From an uncultured Chitinophaga sp. (GTDB lineage Bacteria; Bacteroidota; Bacteroidia; Cytophagales; Cyclobacteriaceae): a stretch of DNA of 64,000 bases. Shown piece after piece: positions 55,005 to 62,544 of the stretch. The position numbers were made by a program, and so were the translations under genes. Under the pieces are notes generated by a model that saw only the letters and a program-made list of their open reading frames with translations, was not told where the DNA came from and did no database searches. The DNA is taken from NCBI GenBank assembly GCA_902168205.1, contig CABHOK010000003.1:1178001-1242000 (forward strand). Direction: 5' to 3'. Within the stretch, counting starts at the first letter, position 1; every line of letters starts with the position of its first letter.

Positions 55005-55055
55005 TTTTTAGCCCGCAGAGAGCGCTGATAGACGCAGAATGATTTTGCTTTGGCG

Positions 55056-55072
55056 TCAGTATAGTTTACTGA
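55056..55072. terminator. Short hairpin between convergent genes
   Basis: TCAGTA and TACTGA form a perfect 6-bp stem with a five-base loop about 50 bp after the AraC stop. There is no T run, so this is a weak call. Confidence 0.25.
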
Positions 55073-55112
55073 TAGGTACTAGTTGTTATATATATCAGGA
55101 GATTTTACTCTT

Positions 55113-55406
55113 TCAGGAAACATCCCAGTCGTCATCCATATTGTCTACGGATTTCATGTATATTTCCCGGTATTGATTTTGAAGGCGTTCGCGGAGTCCG
55201 TCTTCTTTTGTATACCCGGGTACTTTAACCAATTCTTTGCTGGAGTTTTTATTCGTGATCGGAGGTGTGATACAGCTAACATTCATCCCAGCTCGTTGCA
55301 TGGCAATGGTGTTGTTATAAAACAAATTGCCATCCGGAGATTGACCGCAAACCTCGTACGTTCTTTTCGCGTCATCTTTTATTATCAACCAACAGCCGGT
55401 GTACAT
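55113..55406 (-). CDS. Small hypothetical protein
   Basis: A 97-residue soluble protein (MYTGCWLIIKDDAKRTYEVCG at the start, DNMDDDWDVS at the end) with normal amino-acid composition, many charged residues and no recognised domain. An antisense frame covers the same region, but the minus-strand reading is favoured because a TATCTTTG element lies 26 bp upstream of its ATG and because the product is hydrophilic and protein-like. Function unknown; it lies at the left edge of the accessory island. Confidence 0.6.
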   Translation of the reverse strand: MYTGCWLIIKDDAKRTYEVCGQSPDGNLFYNNTIAMQRAGMNVSCITPPITNKNSSKELVKVPGYTKEDGLRERLQNQYREIYMKSVDNMDDDWDVS

Positions 55407-55432
55407 CGATCAATTTTTTTAGTTCTAGATTG

Positions 55433-55440
55433 CAAAGATA
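55433..55440 (-). promoter_or_regulatory. Candidate -7 element TATCTTTG (minus strand)
   Basis: Reads TATCTTTG on the minus strand, followed by CAATCTA and an A-rich leader, the most typical Bacteroidota promoter form in the window. A TTTG lies about 15 bp upstream. It supports the minus-strand hypothetical gene. Confidence 0.5.
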
Positions 55441-55450
55441 TAAGTACTGT

Positions 55451-55738
55451 ATGAACAAAAAAGCATTTTATGACTCGCTATTGGCATCCTTTTTATACGT
55501 TGGTTTGGGAACCATTAGCGTGATGTCTATCTATCCCGGATCATTATTTCATGGAGGTTGGGCCTTTGTTGGCGTTCTTTTGACTTTACCAGTATCTTTT
55601 GTCGGTTTTGGTATTATGTATGCCGATTCGGATGGATATTGGTACACACTACTTGCTCAAGTATGTGTTTTCTTTGTTGCATGGTTTGTTACCTATCAAT
55701 ATTATGAGAAGAAATATAGGAACGATGATTTTGACTAG
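55451..55738 (+). CDS. Small membrane protein, unknown function
   Basis: From the ATG at 55451 (MNKKAFYDSLLASFLYVGLG) the protein has 95 residues and three hydrophobic helices, ending with a charged tail (YYEKKYRNDDFD). No family is recognised. An upstream in-frame ATG at 55430 would add MQRYKYC and overlaps the promoter of the divergent gene. It lies 32 bp before a lipoprotein gene in an accessory island and may be an orphan immunity or accessory protein, but this is a guess from position only. Confidence 0.55.
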   Translation: MNKKAFYDSLLASFLYVGLGTISVMSIYPGSLFHGGWAFVGVLLTLPVSFVGFGIMYADSDGYWYTLLAQVCVFFVAWFVTYQYYEKKYRNDDFD

Positions 55739-55770
55739 ATTGGATATAAAAATCACTGGAAAGTAAAAAT

Positions 55771-56525
55771 ATGTCAAAGTGTGTTGCTTTAGTTGTGTTA
55801 ATGGTCGTGGTAGCTCAATGTACCGTGAAAGACAAGAGGAGTAATCAAGTGACAATCCTGCCACCTGAATTAAGCGATCCTTACCTGCAATCTTTTCGAA
55901 ACAAGAATATTAGGTTTATTGTATTTGAACGAATCGGAGAAATAGATCCGCGTCCTGACACAATTGAGTTAGATGTTCATGGCAATGTCGTTAGCATAAC
56001 CGGGCCGTATGAACGAGAGAAGAGAGCCTATGATGCAAGGGATTTTCTTGTGAAACGAATGATGTTTTCTGACTTTTCTGTGCAATATATAGCCCGGTAC
56101 TCGGTTCGAGGAGATACGTTAATTCAAACGATGAGAGAATGTAATTCTCGTGATTGGAATTTGCACGGTGATACAACAACAAGACCTTATAAAGTAAATT
56201 TTTTGTTCTTGACAGCGAAGGAAAAGTTACGCAGGAATTTGATGATGGCTTTGGCCCACTCATGTATATTTATTCAGAAAGTAAACTAGTTCGTAAGGAA
56301 ATTGAAGTGTCGCTAAACAGCGATGATGAATATCATTGGGAAACAACCGCAGAATATAAGTACTATGAAAACGGAGAAATTAAGGATATAAAAGAATTTG
56401 ATCGGCTGAAGAAGGAATTTTTATTCTTTTTTTCTAAGGGCTTACTAGATTCTTCCCGAGTTACGCGGTATATACAGGATATGGCATCCCATAATCGATA
56501 TAAATATCGATATATCTACTATTAG
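55771..56525 (+). pseudogene. Lipoprotein gene split by a -1 frameshift
   Basis: The first part (55771 to about 56203) encodes a lipoprotein with signal VVLMVVVAQC|TVKD and a soluble domain. At a run of six T (56199-56204) the sensible reading moves one base back: the original frame continues as a basic, unconvincing tail, whereas the other frame reads FFVLDSEGKVTQEFDDGFG and continues into a hydrophilic domain to 56525. Joined, the product would be about 251 residues. The site reads T TTT TTG in frame, which is a slippery heptamer, so programmed frameshifting is conceivable, but a mutation or a sequencing error in the homopolymer is more likely. Function unknown. Confidence 0.6.
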
Positions 56526-56569
56526 TACTACCACTTTTTGTCGGTATCGGATTGGTGTATAAAACTACA

Positions 56570-56690
56570 ATTTCTGCACCCAACTTTCTGTTCTGCCTCG
56601 TGCTCCAGCCAGGTATATCCCTACATAACTCCGGCCATCCGGCTTTGATATACCTATGTCCGCAGCTTGTGTACCTGGAAGCAAAATAAC
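56570..56690 (-). pseudogene. Remnant of a nitrilase-gene 3' end
   Basis: On the minus strand this stretch aligns with the last 115 bp of the intact nitrilase gene at 59739: it reads GHRYIKA, PEL, RDI and, after a one-base shift, EHEAEQKV, as the intact gene has GYRYIKARRPELYKDI and EHEAEQKVVW. By eye roughly 70 percent of the bases agree. Frameshifts show that it is not functional. It lies immediately before the RHS gene, while the intact gene lies immediately after the RHS/immunity pair, in the same orientation. Confidence 0.65.
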
Positions 56691-56756
56691 ATTGTTGTGG
56701 GAAGCGGTGCTACCTTGAATGTAAGTGAACCCGGTTCTTATGTTGTAGTTGCAACG
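56685..56756 (+). pseudogene. Out-of-frame remnant of an RHS-protein N-terminal part
   Basis: Reads NNIVVGSGATLNVSEPGSYVVVAT, a beta-rich text like that found in the N-terminal part of Bacteroidota RHS and PKD-type surface proteins. At about 56756 it joins, in another frame, to DYTYDVNGNM, a typical RHS repeat. The join is best explained by a large internal deletion of the RHS gene. Confidence 0.45.
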
Positions 56757-56770
56757 ACTATACCTATGAT

Positions 56771-59140
56771 GTGAATGGCAATATGACCGTTGATCTTAAT
56801 AAGGGATTGAGTACACCAATAACCTATAATTATCTTAATCTTCCGGAGGTTGTTACCAAGAGCGTGAACAATATCCGCTATATATATGACGCTGCGGGCC
56901 GCAAACTTTCTCAGGTTGTACGGACTGGGTTGGCAGTGAGTCAGACTGACTACTCTGGAGAATTTATTTATGAAAATGACTTCCTGCGATTTGTAAATCA
57001 TGGGGAAGGCAGAATTGCGGTCTCATCTGAAAAGCTCTTGTATAAGCATGATGGGGATGTGATTGACGGACTCACCGCTTTAAATACTACGCTTACCCCG
57101 ATGACAATAAACGGGGAGAAGTATATTAGCGCTTCTTCCAGTGGCTCGGGTTCTGGTATTTTTCCTATAGGCAATGCTATCAGTGTTGTTCCGGGAGAAA
57201 AGTACCTGATCAGGGTTAAGGGTTACAGAAGTGACTACAATGTAGCTATTATGGTCAGACGTAATAATTCAACGATAACGTATGGTAGTTATTTGCCTGC
57301 GCTAGTTGCAAACGAGTCGTGGATAGAACAGATTTATGTAGTGCCTGCTAATACAACGACAATGGAAGTCGGAATAGGTTGGAATTCCCCCACAGGCACG
57401 GCTCATCTATTTTTGAATGCATTTGAGTTAATCAAGTTGGAAAGCTCTACTCCGGAGTATCAGTATAATTTGAAAGATCATTTAGGCAACGTAAGGTTGA
57501 CGTTTACCACAAAACAAGATATAGATAGCAGTACCGCGACACTGGAAGATGAAAATGCACAAGAGGAGCAAGGGAAGTTTTTGCGATACGACAATACGCG
57601 AATTGTAAATCACTTCTTGTTCGATCATACGAAAGGTTCGAAGCCAACACAAGTAGAAGGAGGAGCGCAGCGTTTAAGTGGACAGGGTAATGAAATATAT
57701 GCCTTAGCAAAATCGTTAAGTGTAATGCCGGGTGATGTTATAAACATGGAAGTATACGCGAAGTATATAGATCCGAATGAATCGAACCGGACAGCGGCCT
57801 TGAATACACTTATCATGCAGATTGCTGCCGGTACAGCCCCTGGCGGTACAGTGATAGACGGGGGAAGCTATGCGGCAAGCACAAGTTCGTTTCCATTCCC
57901 TGCTGATGCAACACAAAATACATCGAGCAGCAGTGAGGCTAGCCCGAAGGCGTTCTTGAGCTGGTTGGTATATGATCGTAATTATACTTTGATAGCATCA
58001 AAGAGTGGCTTCAGACAGATGAGTTCTGTTGCCAAAGAGGATGGTAGTGATGTGGCGCATGAGCTGTTATCGGGTACCGTCACTATTACCGAGCCAGGGT
58101 ATATATATGTATTCCTTTCCAATGAACAGGGTACAAATCCTTATGAAGTATATTTTGATGACTTTAACGTTGAGCAGGTTAAGTCGCCTGTTACTCAAAC
58201 TCAGGATTATTATTCTTTTGGACTAGAATTCAATAGTTCTCAGAGAGAAAATAGTTTGTCGCAGGATTATAAATACAACGGTAAAGAGGATCAAACAGCG
58301 CTTGGCTTAGGTTGGTTGGATTATAACGCACGAAAGTATATGCCAGAGATCGGTAGATGGAACGCGATTGATTATATGTCTGAAAAGTATAATTCACATA
58401 GTCCATATGCATACGTTCTAAATAATCCGATTGCACTCGTAGATCCTGATGGAAATGATGTTTATTTGATTGTTTATTACACAAAGTCAGGCGAAATTGG
58501 ACATGCTTCGATAGCTTTTGATAATTATAAAACGGAGGAGGTGAAAGATAAAAATGGCGAAACCGTTTATAAAGACGGCAAAGCTCAAACTCGTCAGGTA
58601 AAGGATGGAACAGTAACGGTTTACAGTTTTACGGGAAGCGGTAGCCCACAAAATCCTGATCGAGATGTCGAAGGAACCCTTCGTAAATTTGAAAATGTTA
58701 AGATCAAAGATTTAAAGCGCTTTTCTCATGAAGGAAATGCACCTGATGCATTGATCCAAGTACACACTACACCGTACATTACTCAATCGATTGAACAGGA
58801 AAATGCCAGGTTGTACGAACAGTACGAACAAGGAAGTGGAATGACATATAACGCGGAAAAGTTCAATTGCAGTGATTTTGCAAAAGCCTCCTTAAACAGA
58901 ATTCCTGGCTTTATGTATTTAAATGGAACCGAAAAGGTGAATGCTCCACCCAATCCATTTAGGGCTGTGCGATATGATGCTAATGTAACAACTCCCAATT
59001 TTTTGTTTAGTAATCTTAAAAAAGTTGTCCAGGCTGGTACGCCGAGAGGGGCTGTCTTAAAAGAAAACCATATGCCTAGTAAAGATTATGTTAACGCTTA
59101 CTCGAATAATGCAGTTAAGGATGAATCTCCCAATGAGTAA
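56771..59140 (+). CDS. 5'-truncated RHS protein with C-terminal putative permuted papain-like toxin domain
   Basis: The 789-residue frame starts inside an RHS/YD repeat (YDVNGNMTVDLNKG, IRYIYDAAGRKL) and has no signal peptide; the GTG at 56771 is arbitrary. It contains YNLKDHLGNVRLTF, a carbohydrate-binding-like insert and the RHS-associated core (about 500-563: YKYNGKEDQTALGLGWLDYNARKYMPEIGRW, then SPYAYVLNNPIALVDPDGND). After this border the C-terminal domain (564-789) has H578 in GEIGHASIAF and C700 in KFNCSDFAKASL. The order His before Cys is that of circularly permuted NlpC/P60, PPPDE or LRAT-type papain folds, so a peptidase, amidase or acyltransferase toxin is inferred. The overlapping lipoprotein gene fits as immunity. 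Loss of the N terminus may leave it undelivered. Confidence 0.75.
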   Translation: MNGNMTVDLNKGLSTPITYNYLNLPEVVTKSVNNIRYIYDAAGRKLSQVVRTGLAVSQTDYSGEFIYENDFLRFVNHGEGRIAVSSEKLLYKHDGDVIDGLTALNTTLTPMTINGEKYISASSSGSGSGIFPIGNAISVVPGEKYLIRVKGYRSDYNVAIMVRRNNSTITYGSYLPALVANESWIEQIYVVPANTTTMEVGIGWNSPTGTAHLFLNAFELIKLESSTPEYQYNLKDHLGNVRLTFTTKQDIDSSTATLEDENAQEEQGKFLRYDNTRIVNHFLFDHTKGSKPTQVEGGAQRLSGQGNEIYALAKSLSVMPGDVINMEVYAKYIDPNESNRTAALNTLIMQIAAGTAPGGTVIDGGSYAASTSSFPFPADATQNTSSSSEASPKAFLSWLVYDRNYTLIASKSGFRQMSSVAKEDGSDVAHELLSGTVTITEPGYIYVFLSNEQGTNPYEVYFDDFNVEQVKSPVTQTQDYYSFGLEFNSSQRENSLSQDYKYNGKEDQTALGLGWLDYNARKYMPEIGRWNAIDYMSEKYNSHSPYAYVLNNPIALVDPDGNDVYLIVYYTKSGEIGHASIAFDNYKTEEVKDKNGETVYKDGKAQTRQVKDGTVTVYSFTGSGSPQNPDRDVEGTLRKFENVKIKDLKRFSHEGNAPDALIQVHTTPYITQSIEQENARLYEQYEQGSGMTYNAEKFNCSDFAKASLNRIPGFMYLNGTEKVNAPPNPFRAVRYDANVTTPNFLFSNLKKVVQAGTPRGAVLKENHMPSKDYVNAYSNNAVKDESPNE

Positions 59141-59642
59141 ACCAGGTATAATCGCTATGCTCATTGTCGTTTTGACAGCGTGCTCAAAATGCAATAACAG
59201 ACAGGTTATTGATGAAAGTCCTGTGGCCATCACCTATAAGCTTATAAAGTCTTTTGTTATAAATGATACCACTTTGTTCTACGCTGCGGTTGATGTAGAC
59301 AGCTTGGTTCATCATATGAATAAAAAGGTTGGGTACGAAAACTATGATCCTTACTCTGTACGCCGTGTCCTTTTTTTTAAATGTGGACCTTTTAAGCTAC
59401 CTGAAGGACAATTGGAGGCAGCGAAAAATCATTCCTTCCCATTTTCTCACTTCGAACTTAACCAAATAAAAAGTAACAAAGGGGTTATCCATGCTACTGT
59501 AACTTGGGAAGAAATATATTACCAAAAGTATAACGAGAAGTATCATGACCCTCTAAAAAGGCTACATGTTACACTATATGAACAGCAGCGGGGAGTTTGG
59601 AAGATTAAAGCAATCGATTTTCCTAGTGATTCATGTCAGTAA
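59133..59642 (+). CDS. Lipoprotein, probable immunity protein to the RHS toxin
   Basis: The ATG at 59133 overlaps the RHS stop (ATGAGTAA) and gives a 169-residue lipoprotein with signal IAMLIVVLTAC|SKCNNR; an upstream in-frame ATG would lie deep in the RHS gene. The mature part looks like a small NTF2-like or alpha+beta fold (VAITYKLIKSFVINDTTLFYAAVDVDSLVHHM and GVWKIKAIDF near the end), common among polymorphic-toxin immunity proteins, but no family is certain. The overlap with the toxin gene and its periplasmic location suggest that it neutralises an envelope-acting toxin. Confidence 0.65.
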   Translation: MSKPGIIAMLIVVLTACSKCNNRQVIDESPVAITYKLIKSFVINDTTLFYAAVDVDSLVHHMNKKVGYENYDPYSVRRVLFFKCGPFKLPEGQLEAAKNHSFPFSHFELNQIKSNKGVIHATVTWEEIYYQKYNEKYHDPLKRLHVTLYEQQRGVWKIKAIDFPSDSCQ

Positions 59643-59738
59643 GAGGGATTAAGATTATGGCCAATGGCGTGTGCGAATGGCTAAGAGTTACCGGTATATG
59701 AAGAACTTTGCGTTTGACTTGCTGCAATGAATATACCT

Positions 59739-60680
59739 CTACATCCAAACAACCTTCTGCTCCGCCTCATGCTCCTTTCCAAGTATATCTTTATACAACT
59801 CCGGTCGTCTGGCTTTGATATACCTATAACCACCTGCTTGGGTAAGCTTTTCAGGTGTTAGTGTGGCAATAACAAAGTCGTCACCTAACGTACGGCATTC
59901 TGCGAGTATATCTCCGAAGGGATCGATAATCATGGAGCAGCCGTTTTTGAGTTGGTCATCGTCCATGCCGATGGGGTTAGAAAATATAGCGTAGATAGCA
60001 TTGTCGTATGCGCGTGCGGGTAGCCACTTCATGAGCCAGTCTCGGCCTTTCATGCCATCGAACTCCAAACGTAAGGATGTGGGATCTGCTTCTCTGTTCT
60101 TCCATAATGCCGGATCAACGAAGCCAGCACCCGGGCGTGTTGAGGGGGTACACATCGTTACGTGCGGCATAAATATAGCATTGGCACCGAGCAAGGTAGT
60201 GGCGCGTACATTTTCAATGACGTTGTTATCGTAACAGATGAGTATACCAAATTTCCATCCGTATAGTTCGAAGACACAATATTGGTCGCCCGGTGTTAAA
60301 TGTGGATTGATAAACGGATGCAGCTTTCTATACTTTGCCACTAGTCCATCTTTAGTCACACATATATAGGCTTTGTATAATTTATCATCGCTGTCTTTCT
60401 CAAAAAGACCCGCGAGTATAGCAATGTTATTTTTACGGGCCAGTGCAATAAGTTTGTTTGTACTCTCGCTATCCGGTATATATTCAGCCAGATCTAGCAT
60501 CTGTTGTTTGTTAAGATGACGCGCAAACGTATAGCCGGTTATGGAACATTCATGAAAAGCGATCATATGTGCACCTTGAGAGGCCGCTTGTTGAGACAGC
60601 CGATCTATTACGGACAAATTATAGGCTTTATCGCCACTTCTGTTCTCAAACTGAGCGGAGGCAATTTTAATGGGCTGCAT
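59739..60680 (-). CDS. Carbon-nitrogen hydrolase (nitrilase superfamily)
   Basis: A cytoplasmic 313-residue amidase/nitrilase-family enzyme with the complete Glu-Lys-Cys triad: E44 in FHECSITGY, K119 in KYRKLHPF and C149 in ILICYDNNV. It also has the family's MIIDPFGDIL motif and a C-terminal tail GYRYIKARRPELYKDILG. Members hydrolyse amides or N-carbamoyl compounds; the substrate is not evident. Convergent with the lipoprotein gene (96 bp between stops). A decayed copy of its 3' end lies 3 kb to the left on the other side of the RHS locus. Confidence 0.9.
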   Translation of the reverse strand: MQPIKIASAQFENRSGDKAYNLSVIDRLSQQAASQGAHMIAFHECSITGYTFARHLNKQQMLDLAEYIPDSESTNKLIALARKNNIAILAGLFEKDSDDKLYKAYICVTKDGLVAKYRKLHPFINPHLTPGDQYCVFELYGWKFGILICYDNNVIENVRATTLLGANAIFMPHVTMCTPSTRPGAGFVDPALWKNREADPTSLRLEFDGMKGRDWLMKWLPARAYDNAIYAIFSNPIGMDDDQLKNGCSMIIDPFGDILAECRTLGDDFVIATLTPEKLTQAGGYRYIKARRPELYKDILGKEHEAEQKVVWM

Positions 60681-60812
60681 ACGACTGGTTATTTTTTGCA
60701 GTTAACGTAGCCTACAGGTCGAAGGCTGCGAATTGTGTATGAAAATAAAAATAAAATGACGGTCGAAGTATATTCGTTATAAACAGTTTAGTTCAGTAGA
60801 AACGGCATGGCG

Positions 60813-61092
60813 TTATCGTATGGTTGCCTGTGGGGTAGTGAGGTTGTATGTCTTTGAAAGATTTTCGATGATTACCCTGGCATCGCCTTCATTAAAATAG
60901 CGGTTAATATTCTGTAGGTAATTGATGGCGTTTTCTATTTCGTCTACGGTCCAGTTCTTAGCGTTGCCATCCTGGTTTGTCTTGTAGATGAGGTCTTTGA
61001 TGAGCGAGCTTCCGCCAGCTTTGCTGATGAGTGTAAAGAGTTGATTTTATGAGTAACTGTTCCATAGCATACACTTTGTTAAAGTTACTCAT
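60813..61092 (-). pseudogene. Small gene with a one-base frameshift, unknown function
   Basis: From the ATG at 61092 the frame reads MSNFNKVYAMEQLLIKS and then loses sense; a frame shifted by one base continues as LFTLISKAGGSSLIKDL, passes through KNWTVDEIENAINYLQNINR and ends in SKTYNLTTPQATIR with a stop at 60813. Joined, this would be a helical protein of about 93 residues. The composition of the second part is strongly protein-like, which is why I consider this a real but broken gene. No family is recognised. Confidence 0.5.
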
Positions 61093-61142
61093 TAAAATTT
61101 ATGCCTGCACGGCACTTGCAATATTAGGAGAGAGGGGTGGCA

Positions 61143-61188
61143 AGCTATGTATAGTGTTGAAGGTTGTTACGCAGCACTATACATAGCT
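61143..61188. repeat. Perfect 14-bp inverted repeat after the LacI gene
   Basis: AGCTATGTATAGTG (61143-61156) and CACTATACATAGCT (61175-61188) are exactly complementary, with an 18-base loop; three further pairs including one G-T extend the stem inward. It starts 20 bp after the LacI stop on the minus strand. No T run follows on either strand, so it may be a factor-assisted terminator, an RNA stabiliser or the trace of a small mobile element. Confidence 0.7.
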
Positions 61189-61208
61189 ACATATATTACC
61201 GACACTTA

Positions 61209-62276
61209 TCAATGTTGTTTTGAATTCAGATATGAATTCACATTCTGCCGGCTAATGATTTCCAATGGAAATAAGTAAGACGCTGTTGCCTGTTTCTTAA
61301 ATAGCAAATGATTGGACAATTGACTTATGCCTATAAACGCCTGACGTTTTGAATTCTGGTTGATCAGGAAATCAATGATGCCATTGTTGAGGTAGTGGAG
61401 GTTTTCAGCCAAGAGGTCGTACGCTACCAGGCGAACGCCATTCTTTCCTTTCTTTTCCAATAATTTGGATACCGTGTAGGCTCCTTTGGAAGTTGTTACC
61501 AATATACCTTTCAAGGTGGATTCGTTGAGCAGGTCAGAGAGTTCTTTTTCGAGTGTTGACTCGTGTGTATAGTTAAGGTCGCGACTCAATACGTTATACG
61601 TATGGCCGTTGTTCTGCTCCACAAAGTAGTCTTTGAATCCCTTTTCTTTTTCATTCAAGTGCGTAGAGTTGTGAATGTCATCATATATATGAAGAATAGC
61701 ATAGGTGCCGTTCTCTTTTTCGTTGAGGTGTAACAACTCGGCCCCTACACGCCCGCTTTGATAAAGGTCTTGTCCCACAAAACTTAATGGTCCTGCCTGT
61801 TCAATATTATTGTTGATTAACACGAAGGGAATATTCTTTTCCTTGCACGTATTAATAAAATGGAGTGCTTCATTATAGAATATAGGAGCCATAAGCACAC
61901 CGTCCGGATTGCTTTCACAAACTGTCTCGGCAAGTTTTATGAATGACTCTTTATCATAAAGATCGAAGTATAAGGTTTGCAGTTGCACGCCATATTGCGT
62001 CCATTCTTCTTTTGCCTGCTTGATACCTTCTATAGACTGGTTCCAGTATTCGTCTTGTTCCGGATTAGGCATCAGGGCTGCAATCTTATAAGTTTTATTA
62101 GAGCCCAATGTTTTGGCAATGAGGTTGGGTTTGTAGCCAGTCTTTTCAAGAATGGCCATCACCTTGCTATAGGATTCTTTGGCAACCTCTCCTCGGTTAT
62201 GGATGACCCGATCGACTGTTCCAACTGATACCTGGGCCATCTGCGCGATGTCTTTGATTCTGATTTTTTTGTCCAT
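61209..62276 (-). CDS. LacI-family transcriptional regulator
   Basis: The 355-residue protein has the N-terminal LacI HTH and hinge (IRIKDIAQMAQVSVGTVDRVIHNRGEVAKESYSKV, then GYKPNLIAKTL) and a periplasmic-binding-protein-like effector domain (KIAALMPNPEQDEYWNQSIEGI, DGVLMAPIFYNEAL, PFVLINNNIE, FVGQDLYQSGRVGAELL). Such regulators bind sugars or sugar-related ligands. It is divergent from a SusC gene 268 bp away and is the obvious candidate to control it. The start is the first ATG before the HTH and needs no adjustment. Confidence 0.93.
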   Translation of the reverse strand: MDKKIRIKDIAQMAQVSVGTVDRVIHNRGEVAKESYSKVMAILEKTGYKPNLIAKTLGSNKTYKIAALMPNPEQDEYWNQSIEGIKQAKEEWTQYGVQLQTLYFDLYDKESFIKLAETVCESNPDGVLMAPIFYNEALHFINTCKEKNIPFVLINNNIEQAGPLSFVGQDLYQSGRVGAELLHLNEKENGTYAILHIYDDIHNSTHLNEKEKGFKDYFVEQNNGHTYNVLSRDLNYTHESTLEKELSDLLNESTLKGILVTTSKGAYTVSKLLEKKGKNGVRLVAYDLLAENLHYLNNGIIDFLINQNSKRQAFIGISQLSNHLLFKKQATASYLFPLEIISRQNVNSYLNSKQH

Positions 62277-62387
62277 TGGTGCTAATGTTAAGGGATATTT
62301 CGGAGGTAAAAAACATCTTTCTTAGGTACGGTTACCCGGTTTTAGTGTCGTGTATATACCCCTTCATACGTTATATGTTGATATTTC

Positions 62388-62425
62388 GTTTGCGTGCACG
62401 TTTTCCCCGTGCGCGGAAACGAAGT
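62388..62425. promoter_or_regulatory. Candidate LacI-type operator region
   Basis: The gap between the LacI gene and susC contains CGTGCACG, an 8-bp palindrome centred on the G-C step (62393-62400) within TTTGCGTGCACGTTTT, and right after it an imperfect inverted repeat of CGTTTTCC with GGAAACG. CG-centred palindromes flanked by A/T-rich arms are typical of LacI-family sites. There is no second site in the window to compare, so this is tentative. Confidence 0.3.
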
Positions 62426-62544
62426 TATGTTTTTCTTGGAGTTTAACAAATACCTTCCTACCTTTTGGTCGGAAATTCATTTTTCGATAGAATATTCTGT
62501 TGATTATATGGTTTCTGAAATTTTAATCTCTAACCCAAATTTTC

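Larger units (their letters stand above)
60681..61208. other. Intergenic region with a broken small gene and a long inverted repeat
   Basis: 528 bp between the nitrilase and the LacI gene, all on the minus strand. It contains a frameshifted small gene (60813-61092) and a perfect inverted repeat (61143-61188), listed separately. 60681-60812 holds the nitrilase leader; no promoter motif was recognised there. Confidence 0.5.

Noticed and set aside
55011-55040. CGCAGAGAGCGCTGATAGACGCAG considered as a Bacteroidota intergenic repeat
   Set aside because: The wording recalls known repeats, but there is no second copy in the window to support it.
55083-55454. A 123-residue + strand frame opposite the small hypothetical gene
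   Set aside because: Its product is hydrophobic and irregular, and the minus-strand frame has a good TATCTTTG element and a normal composition, so the minus-strand gene was kept.
56566-56760. A minus-strand open stretch reading GISKPDGRSYVGIYLAGARG, which looks protein-like
   Set aside because: It is the shifted frame of the decayed nitrilase 3' end (the intact gene gives GISKPDDRSC in the same shifted frame), has no start and runs on the antisense of the RHS remnant.
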